DNA of 7,974 nucleotides from Victivallales bacterium (GTDB lineage: Bacteria > Verrucomicrobiota > Lentisphaeria > Oligosphaerales > Oligosphaeraceae), in NCBI GenBank assembly GCA_017543165.1, contig JAFYGL010000099.1:1-7974 (forward strand). The letters run 5' to 3'. The notes below the pieces were generated by a model that worked only from the letters and a program-made list of their open reading frames with translations, was not told where the DNA came from and made no database searches. Numbering within the stretch: the first letter of the stretch is position 1; every line of letters starts with the position of its first letter. Positions 1-4,983 of the stretch are shown piece by piece. A program made the position numbers and the translations under genes.

Positions 1-679
1 CAATGACGGTTCTGCCCAGGCATAGTTCCATCAATGTGCATGGCAGGATGCAGGAAAGGTCGGCATTTGTGCTTTGTTTTGGGAAGAGTTCCTCCATTGT
101 CCTGAGCCTTTGCTCCATCATTTTGCTTGTCAGCGCCACGCCTTTGGGGTCTCCAGTGCTGCCTGCCGTGAAAAAGAGGGCCTCCGTGTCGTTTTCACCG
201 AAATCATAAATCGGGTATTCCTCCTGTTTGCATTTCAGTTTTCCGACTGGAATGCCGCCGAACAGCTGGAAGCGGCCTATCATTATATTTACATCCACAG
301 TGCCGAAGGCCCGCCCGAAAAAAACTTTTGAAAAGAATGTTGAGGGCGTGCCGATAAAGGCGGTGGGTGCGCTTTGCATGACGCAGGTCAATGCATACGA
401 CCAGCCGCGCCATTGGGGGAGGACAATGGGAACGGCGCCCAGCTTCATGGCCGCAAAGTACAGGGAATACAAATCCAGGGAGGGTTTTGCAATGAAAATG
501 GCCTTCCTGCCAGGGCGCAGTCCTGCATTGGCAAGTCCCCAGGCAAGCTGGTTGCTTTGCCGTTCAAGTTCCGCAAAAGTCATGGAGGCAAAGTCGTTCT
601 CCCCCTTGCGTATGAGAATGGCCTGCTTATCTGGCTGTGCTGCCGCCTGTTCCCTTATGTGCCCTGCTATGTTGCCCAT
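1..679 (-). CDS. OleC-like AMP-dependent acyl synthetase, 3' end cut by window
   Basis: This is the first 226 residues of an AMP-forming (ANL superfamily) acyl synthetase; the rest lies beyond base 1. The ATP-binding P-loop is visible at residues 169-181 as FFTAGSTGDPKGV, with Ala where most relatives have Ser (TSGSTG), and the A2-like stretch LGAVPIVL lies at 80-87. The opening NIAGHIREQAAAQPDKQAI, the phrase CVMQSAPTAFIGTPS (99-113) and a GG turn near 141 match OleC, the enzyme of long-chain olefin biosynthesis that converts beta-hydroxy acids to beta-lactones, better than ordinary acetyl- or fatty-acyl-CoA synthetases. That assignment is from memory of the family. No signal peptide is seen, so it is probably cytosolic. 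The ATG lies 6 nt after the stop of the desulfurase-like gene, with no clear ribosome-binding site, which suggests translational coupling. The reading frame is open and intact throughout. It could be a plain acyl-CoA or acyl-ACP synthetase. Confidence 0.85.
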   Translation of the reverse strand, partial: MGNIAGHIREQAAAQPDKQAILIRKGENDFASMTFAELERQSNQLAWGLANAGLRPGRKAIFIAKPSLDLYSLYFAAMKLGAVPIVLPQWRGWSYALTCVMQSAPTAFIGTPSTFFSKVFFGRAFGTVDVNIMIGRFQLFGGIPVGKLKCKQEEYPIYDFGENDTEALFFTAGSTGDPKGVALTSKMMEQRLRTMEELFPKQSTNADLSCILPCTLMELCLGRTVI

Positions 680-685
680 GTTCGT

Positions 686-1771
686 TCAGTAGTTTTGCAA
701 AGTGCGTTTCAATGCAGCGACAAGCTGCTGTATTTCGGCTGTGGTGTTTGTTTGCGACAGGCTTACTCGTATGGCGCTTCTTGCCAGTTGTTCGCTGCCC
801 GCGGCGTGAATCAAATTGTCACTTGGCCTGCCTGTCTCGGCGGTGCATGCCGTCCCTGCCGAGAGCAGAATGCCTTCATGCTCTGCAAGGATGCGTACAA
901 TTACAGCCCCCTCGTATCCTGGCAATGCGAACATCGCTATGCCAGGATAGGCGTTGTCTGGAGAGATGCGCGTATAACGCAGTCCGCTTTCATCCAGGAT
1001 GGACCATAGTTGCTGGTTCAAAGCCGTGATTTTGCGGTGGTTTTCCGCCTGGTGAGCCGCCCTGTCGCAGGCGACCTCGGCAAACAATGAAATTCCTATG
1101 GCATCCAGTGTGCCAGGGCGCCGGGCATTCTGCTGCCCGCCGCCGAACATAAGAGGCTTTATGGCAATTCCCTTCTTGACCACCAGCGCACCAATGGAAG
1201 CTGGCCCGCCGATTTTTCTTGAGGAAAGCGCCAGCATGTCGATTGATGCGCTGCGCCATGGAATGTCAATCTTGCAGAATGACTGCGCCCCGTCCACAAG
1301 AAGTATGTCATCCCCAATCTTTTTTCTCAATGCAATCAAGTCGTGGACACGCCCCGTTTCGCTTTCGATATGGCTGCTTGCAAATGCATTTCTGCTCTGG
1401 TTTTCGTTTTTGGGTAGCAATGTGGCTGGCTCGGCCAGGGCGGGATGGCTGCCTTCATTCAACGTGAGTTTTCCCAATGAGTTCAGTGCCAGGTTCAGTG
1501 CCTCTGTCACGCCAGAGGTCCAGATTATGGAAGCATTGTCAGCTCCCAGTATGCGCAGAATGCGCTCTTCAGCCAGCAATATCCTGCGTCTTGAGATTTC
1601 GGCGTATTTTGTGCCCCCATGGGGATTGTACGGGATTTCCCCGCAAAGCTGCGCAAACCATTCCGCCAGCCTTGGATGGGGCAATGCCGAGGCTGCCTCG
1701 TCAAAAAAAACAGGAGGAGCGCCTGCCTTGACAGGCGCTCCTCCTGGTAATGTACTTGACTGTGAGGTCAC
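686..1771 (-). CDS. Cysteine desulfurase-like PLP enzyme (class V aminotransferase fold)
   Basis: This is a 361-residue member of the NifS/IscS group, which takes sulfur from L-cysteine to give alanine and an enzyme persulfide. Family signatures appear in order: FFDEAASALPHP (22-33, usually YLDNAATTPVHP), NPHGG (49-53), WTSGVTEALNLAL (84-96), His109 in the position of the substrate-activating His, VDGAQS (159-164), PLP lysine K186 in SSRKIGGPASIGAL, GGGQQNARRPGT (210-221) and the persulfide cysteine C309 in LSAGTACTAETGRPSDNL. The active-site set therefore looks complete. Length is slightly below the usual 380-400. The only in-frame start before the conserved FFDEAAS motif is GTG at 1771, with no ribosome-binding site in front, and residues 9-23 are encoded by a perfect hairpin plus T8 terminator. 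The true N-terminus is thus uncertain. The next gene follows after 6 nt and is OleC-like; no Fe-S scaffold gene is adjacent, so a specialised sulfur donor or another class V PLP reaction is possible. Confidence 0.88.
   Translation of the reverse strand: MTSQSSTLPGGAPVKAGAPPVFFDEAASALPHPRLAEWFAQLCGEIPYNPHGGTKYAEISRRRILLAEERILRILGADNASIIWTSGVTEALNLALNSLGKLTLNEGSHPALAEPATLLPKNENQSRNAFASSHIESETGRVHDLIALRKKIGDDILLVDGAQSFCKIDIPWRSASIDMLALSSRKIGGPASIGALVVKKGIAIKPLMFGGGQQNARRPGTLDAIGISLFAEVACDRAAHQAENHRKITALNQQLWSILDESGLRYTRISPDNAYPGIAMFALPGYEGAVIVRILAEHEGILLSAGTACTAETGRPSDNLIHAAGSEQLARSAIRVSLSQTNTTAEIQQLVAALKRTLQNY
1703..1746 (-). terminator. Strong intrinsic terminator inside the 5' end of the desulfurase-like ORF
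   Basis: A perfect 15-bp inverted repeat (1711-1725 with 1732-1746, CAGGAGGAGCGCCTG and its complement) encloses a 6-nt loop. Read on the minus strand it is followed directly by eight T residues (1710-1703). This is a textbook Rho-independent terminator, placed 34 nt after the stop codon of the 1781-2479 gene. It also lies fully within the open frame of the downstream desulfurase-like gene and encodes its residues 9-23. The 5' arm contains AGGAGG, a full Shine-Dalgarno core that would be buried in the stem, but no in-frame start codon follows it at a usable distance. Confidence 0.9.
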
Positions 1772-1780
1772 GTTAGCGCA

Positions 1781-2479
1781 TCATTTGATTTCGTCTGGAA
1801 TTGCGTTCTTCTTCTCTGCTGCCTTTGCTGCCTTGTTCTTGTTGATTTCCTCTTGGAGTTTTGCGATTTCTTCAGGATTGCTCTTCAGGTAAAGCATGCC
1901 GCTCTTCTGGTCGTAGGTGTACTGGCGCTTTGGATGAATCTGGTAGATTACGAAAAGTGCGTTTTCAATGATTGCATGTGCACGCTTGTAGTTGTCCTGC
2001 TGTGCCTTGAGTGCTTCTGCCTTCTTCTTGTCCTTTTCTTTCTTGATTGCTTCTTCAAGCTGTGCGATTCTTGCCGCGATTGCGCTCTTTCTGTTGACTG
2101 CTCTTGCGAATGTGTCGTTTACTGTTCCAACTTTGAGATAGATTGTGGATTTCACTTTGTCGTATTCATATTCCCTGCGGTTGCCGATTCCGAAAACCAC
2201 GTCCATGTACAGGTTCAAAACTGCCAGCTGCTGGCGGGCATTTGCCAGATTGCTTTCCAGAATCTTCTTGTCGCTTTCGGAAACCTTGTTCAGCTTTGCT
2301 GATTCAGTGACAATGTAGGTGGCCAGCATTTGACGCTTGTTCAACGCCTTGGCAAAAGCCTGTTCCATCGAACCCAGGGATATCAGCTTTGTCTCTTCTT
2401 TCTTTGCTTCTGCCTTGTCTGCACCGAAAACAGCCGCCACTGAAACCAAAATTACCAATGCTAATGATTTAATCGACAT
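1781..2479 (-). CDS. Secreted protein with two tandem ~84-residue repeats, function unknown
   Basis: I do not recognise this family. It has 232 residues. An N-terminal signal sequence (KSLALVILVSVAAVFG, cleavage probably near residue 20 before ADKAEA) points to export. The mature part is a duplicated unit: residues ~35-118 (SMEQAFAKALNKRQM ... VVFGIGNRREYEYDKVKSTIYLKVG) align over their length with ~117-201 (TVNDTFARAVNRKSA ... FVIYQIHPKRQYTYDQKSGMLYLKSN). Each unit has a long charged, coiled-coil-like helix pair in the middle and a short beta-like tail of the form R(E/Q)Y-x-YD-x-(9)-YLK. A Lys/Ala/Glu-rich tail (203-232) ends the protein. The start is supported by AGGAG at 2490-2486, 6 nt upstream of ATG, and by a promoter further up. 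It is probably monocistronic, since a strong terminator follows its stop codon. Periplasmic or surface location is inference. Confidence 0.85.
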   Translation of the reverse strand: MSIKSLALVILVSVAAVFGADKAEAKKEETKLISLGSMEQAFAKALNKRQMLATYIVTESAKLNKVSESDKKILESNLANARQQLAVLNLYMDVVFGIGNRREYEYDKVKSTIYLKVGTVNDTFARAVNRKSAIAARIAQLEEAIKKEKDKKKAEALKAQQDNYKRAHAIIENALFVIYQIHPKRQYTYDQKSGMLYLKSNPEEIAKLQEEINKNKAAKAAEKKNAIPDEIK

Positions 2480-2526
2480 TTAAGTCTCCTTTTTTTGAGT
2501 TGAATTAGTAAAAGAAAAATTGCGAA

Positions 2527-2554
2527 AATTTAAATGCAATCATTGATTTGTCAA
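2527..2554 (-). promoter_or_regulatory. Sigma70-type promoter for the 1781-2479 gene
   Basis: On the minus strand, a perfect -35 box TTGACA (2554-2549) is followed after 16 bp by TAAATT (2532-2527), four of six matches to TATAAT, in an AT-rich stretch. It lies about 50 nt upstream of the start codon of the duplicated-repeat protein. The -35 box is inside a small inverted repeat, CATTGA-4-TCAATG (2541-2556), which could be an operator, though six-base arms are weak evidence. Confidence 0.55.
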
Positions 2555-2621
2555 TGCTGTGACGTCTATTTCACTGTGGAAATGCTCTTTCGAGAGGTAA
2601 TCAGGCAGCCCCCCTCTTGCA

Positions 2622-2662
2622 GGGACCAAAGGGACGAAGGGACGAAGGGACGAAGGGACGAA
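2622..2662. repeat. Tandem array of an 8-bp unit (GGGACGAA)
   Basis: Four exact copies of GGGACGAA run from 2631 to 2662, preceded by one degenerate 9-base unit GGGACCAAA at 2622-2630. The array is intergenic, between the stop of the CBM9-like gene and the promoter of the duplicated-repeat gene. Eight is not a multiple of three and no convincing gene runs through it. Confidence 0.9.
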
Positions 2663-2713
2663 AAAGCAAAGAAGACAACGCTTGCTGCTTTCGTTTTTTG
2701 GTCCCTTCGTTCC
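2622..2713 (-). other. Foldback structure after the CBM9-like gene
   Basis: Five bases beyond the stop codon of the CBM9-like gene, an inverted partial copy of the 8-bp array begins. The plus-strand sequence GGTCCCTTCGTTCC (2700-2713) is the reverse complement, with two mismatches, of array sequence, and the similarity continues imperfectly (2687-2699 against roughly 2661-2671). The terminal unit GGGACCAAA (2622-2630) also has an exact inverted partner TTTGGTCCC in 2697-2705. The transcript could form a long imperfect hairpin in several registers. No T-run follows the structure on the minus strand, so it is not a standard intrinsic terminator; RNA 3'-end protection or Rho-assisted termination are possible roles. 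Confidence 0.6.
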
Positions 2714-2718
2714 TGCAA

Positions 2719-3522
2719 CTACTTTTTGGAAGCAGGAGCAGGCTTCTTGCCGTCGGTGCCAGTCAGCACCATTTTGGGGATGTCCTCCCAGCGGCGTCCC
2801 TTCCATGGACGGAGGTGGTTCAGGGAGGTCAGCGTTTCCTGTGTAGGGCCATTGTCCGAATCGGACAGGTGCACGTCGATGCCGAAAACGGCGCCTGGTT
2901 TGACATCCGATGGCTTGATTTTGAATACCTTCCATGGAAAACGTGCCTCAAGAATGTAGCCGTCCTCTGTGAAGGAGGCTTCCACCTCCACGCCTTCCCA
3001 TGGCTCGTTTGGCGGATACACCAGGTTGCCGCAGGCCTCCACATCCAGCACTGGGTCCCCTGTTTTTTCTGGTGAACCAGGCGTGAAGCCGAAAACATAT
3101 ATCGAGCCACCCGAGATGACGCCTTCGATGCCTTCCTTCAACCTGGGGACGAATGAGACTTCTATATGGTCCGTGTAGAAGAGCTTGCCTTCGTCCACGA
3201 CGATTTTGTCGTCCACTGCTTCCACCAGCAGGTACAGGTAGTTCTGGTCGTAGCAAAGGGAAACTGAGCCAGACAGGTCGTCCTCTCCTTTCCAATTGTG
3301 CTTTCCCCAAAGTACATTCTTTTCCGTCACTGGTATTGAGGAGGGCACCCGTTCCCATTCCCTGTTGTCGCCGTCAACCACTGGCGGCGGGTCTGGCTTG
3401 AGTGGGCAGAGGAGTTCGACTCTTGGCGGCAATTTGGGCTTGGCGGCCTTTGCTTCCTGTGCAGGCAATGGCATGGCCAGAAGCGCTGCGGCCATGGCTA
3501 ATATGAGGTATTTCATTTTCAT
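2719..3522 (-). CDS. Secreted CBM9-like (DOMON-type) carbohydrate-binding protein
   Basis: This 267-residue protein resembles family 9 carbohydrate-binding modules, single beta-sandwich domains that bind sugars at chain ends or, in related forms, other ligands. Residues 1-22 are a signal peptide (MKMKYLILAMAAALLAMPLPA). The domain fills about 34-255: PPPVVDGDNREWERV (45-59) is the typical VDGxxxEW opening, followed by tryptophans W72 and W77, DLSGSVSLCYDQNYLYLLVEAVDD (82-105), DHIEVSF (118-124), GYILEARFPW (188-197) and VFGIDVHLSDSD (212-223). No catalytic module is attached. It may act as a stand-alone binding protein for the putative hydrolase upstream. ATG at 3522 overlaps the upstream stop as ATGA, so translation is likely coupled; AAGGA sits 10 nt before it. 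A second ATG at codon 3 is an alternative start. The short C-terminal tail (PAPASKK) is Pro/Lys-rich. Confidence 0.85.
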   Translation of the reverse strand: MKMKYLILAMAAALLAMPLPAQEAKAAKPKLPPRVELLCPLKPDPPPVVDGDNREWERVPSSIPVTEKNVLWGKHNWKGEDDLSGSVSLCYDQNYLYLLVEAVDDKIVVDEGKLFYTDHIEVSFVPRLKEGIEGVISGGSIYVFGFTPGSPEKTGDPVLDVEACGNLVYPPNEPWEGVEVEASFTEDGYILEARFPWKVFKIKPSDVKPGAVFGIDVHLSDSDNGPTQETLTSLNHLRPWKGRRWEDIPKMVLTGTDGKKPAPASKK

Positions 3523-4823
3523 TCTATGGTTATCCTTGGATTTTCAACAATGTCAACTGGCTTGTACTTGGGATTGAACCTGGCTGTATTGCTGAAGGTG
3601 ATGGTGTTGCTTCCTTCTTGCAGGAAGTCGCTGATGTCCACCTTGAATTCAAATGGGTTTCTTGAGGGGAGGGAGGCAGGGCAGTATGTGTTCTCCGTGT
3701 CAATGGCGAAGCAGGCTGGCGAGTAGAACACCAAGTATGAATTGCTGCCGTAGAATCCGTATATCTTGCCAGTGGAGGATGTGAACTCCTTGCCTGGCTT
3801 CACAATCTGCTTTCCAGTCATGGTCTTGCCATTTACAGAGACGCTCAGGATATGCGCGTGACCTGCCAGCCTTGGGCCGTTTGCACGTGCCTGGAATTCC
3901 AGATACGCCTTCTTTCCTGCGGGGACGGCAGGTTTGTCAAAGGTGAACTTCTGGCTCTTGGCTTGCTCTTGAAGGAAATAGCGCTTGATTGCGCCCAGTG
4001 GAATTACATTTTCCGCTGCGGCATTGACGTCAACATTTTCGGGATATTGCTTCCAGGTGACTTTGCCATCCGCGCCAGTCACCGCCACTGCGAGGGCGCC
4101 GTATGCGGGAACTTCCAGTTTCTTGACAGCGGAGCCAGTCAGCTTTTCGTTGAGAAGTCTGCCGCGTATCGAGTGGTACACGCTGATTTCGCGGGCCTCG
4201 TCTCCAGCCACTTCGATGGTGGCGTTGCTTGTGCCCCTGTACAGGGAGATATCGTCAAATGTGCAGACACCTTCATTGTTGTAGTAGCAAAGATACAGTG
4301 TCATGGAAATGATGGGCTTGGACTGGACTGGTATCTCGTAGTAGCGGTACACCCAGTCGTGGTCCTCGTGGATGAATTCAAACACAGGCAGGTATTTGCT
4401 TCCTGCTTCGCCCTGCTTCAGTGATGCTTTGTCCCAGGAGGCATGCAAGGCAATGCCGCCGAATTTCTTGTTTTCAAAGTCACAGCCGTCTTTCTTGATG
4501 CGCATGGTGAGCAGCATTGGCTCGCCAGTCGCCACTGGCGGATTGAAGTTGATGCGCTGGTATGCGCCGCACTGCAAGGAGGGAACACCCTTGATTTGCA
4601 GGCAATGCTCGCCTGTGGCGCCTTCTATTTTGTCAAGGGATATCTGGCTTCCATCGGACTTTTGGGGAAGCTTGCCCCAGTACTTCATATTTTCCTCGAA
4701 GCCGCCGTTTTTGACCATGTTTTCCTGCTGTATCGGCTTGTCGGATGTGATTTTAATTACAGGTTCGGCGACTGCCGTTGCAATTGCCGCCATCGCGATG
4801 AAGACAAATGATTTTGAAAACAT
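3519..4823 (-). CDS. Secreted two-domain beta-sandwich protein, carbohydrate-binding-like
   Basis: The protein has 434 residues with a signal peptide (1-19, cleavage after TAVA). Residues ~35-195 look like a CBM4/9/22-type jelly roll: the opening NMVKNGGFEENMKYWGK and the closing strand CTFDDISLYRG are typical of that fold. A short linking segment (~200-285) has beta-rich sequence. Residues ~292-434 form a second probable galactose-binding-like sandwich, with FTFDKPAVPAGKKAYLEFQA at its start and FKVDISDFLQEGSNTITFSN (393-412) near its end. No catalytic motif is visible, so binding to glycan or cell surface is the best guess. ATG at 4823 has AGAGGA 8 nt upstream. The stop overlaps the start of the CBM9-like gene by four bases. 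A -10-like TAGAAT lies at 4857-4852 but has no -35 match, so this gene may depend on readthrough from the hydrolase gene through the heptamer foldback. Confidence 0.82.
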   Translation of the reverse strand: MFSKSFVFIAMAAIATAVAEPVIKITSDKPIQQENMVKNGGFEENMKYWGKLPQKSDGSQISLDKIEGATGEHCLQIKGVPSLQCGAYQRINFNPPVATGEPMLLTMRIKKDGCDFENKKFGGIALHASWDKASLKQGEAGSKYLPVFEFIHEDHDWVYRYYEIPVQSKPIISMTLYLCYYNNEGVCTFDDISLYRGTSNATIEVAGDEAREISVYHSIRGRLLNEKLTGSAVKKLEVPAYGALAVAVTGADGKVTWKQYPENVDVNAAAENVIPLGAIKRYFLQEQAKSQKFTFDKPAVPAGKKAYLEFQARANGPRLAGHAHILSVSVNGKTMTGKQIVKPGKEFTSSTGKIYGFYGSNSYLVFYSPACFAIDTENTYCPASLPSRNPFEFKVDISDFLQEGSNTITFSNTARFNPKYKPVDIVENPRITIE

Positions 4824-4860
4824 TCTTGATTTCCTCTTCTAATTGATGCTAATTCTATCT

Positions 4861-4942
4861 GTGGACAGTGGACTGTGGACTGTGGACAGTGGACAGTTGA
4901 CAGTGGACTGTGGACAGTGGACTGTGGACAGTGGACTGTGGA
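4861..4942. repeat. Tandem array of a 7-bp unit (GTGGACW), 11 copies
   Basis: Eleven consecutive heptamers run from 4861 to 4937, followed by a partial GTGGA (4938-4942). Ten are GTGGACA or GTGGACT, often alternating, and one is GTTGACA (4896-4902 region). Because ACAGT and ACTGT are reverse complements, alternating A and T units create many short dyads of the form ACAGT-GG-ACTGT. The array is intergenic between the hydrolase-like gene and the two-domain binding protein. The same heptamer occurs again at 7860-7880. Confidence 0.93.
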
Positions 4943-4983
4943 AATGATTTGACTATTTTACAGTCAACTGTCAACTGTCCACT
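4888..4983 (-). other. 24-bp inverted repeat (foldback) at the end of the hydrolase gene
   Basis: Array sequence 4888-4911 pairs with 4960-4983 over 24 bp with a single mismatch; the loop is 48 nt and contains the rest of the array. The 4983 end of the repeat is the last base of the hydrolase stop codon, so on the minus strand the inverted copy starts immediately at the gene end and the array follows. The transcript would form a long, stable hairpin with alternative registers because the array is repetitive. No T-run follows. A role in termination, attenuation or mRNA 3'-end stability is inference. Confidence 0.75.

Noticed and set aside
374..1009. A 211-codon plus-strand open frame
   Set aside because: It is antisense to the junction of the synthetase and desulfurase-like genes, with composition typical of a shadow frame and no start signal.
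1098..1892. A 264-codon plus-strand open frame
   Set aside because: It lies opposite the desulfurase-like gene and runs across the terminator hairpin; the protein has no recognisable motif, whereas the minus strand shows the full set of family signatures.
2534..2959. Plus-strand and minus-strand frames (131-152 codons) spanning the octamer array
   Set aside because: Their continuity comes from the repeat, giving low-complexity GTKGRRDE or FVPSSLRPFV segments, and they overlap the end of the well-supported CBM9-like gene.
4852..4857. TAGAAT as a promoter for the two-domain binding protein
   Set aside because: It matches the -10 consensus at five of six bases, but the -35 region falls in the heptamer array and has no match, so I did not call a promoter.
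4861..4942. Possible CRISPR array
   Set aside because: Units are 7 bp and directly abutting with no spacers, and no cas gene is present.
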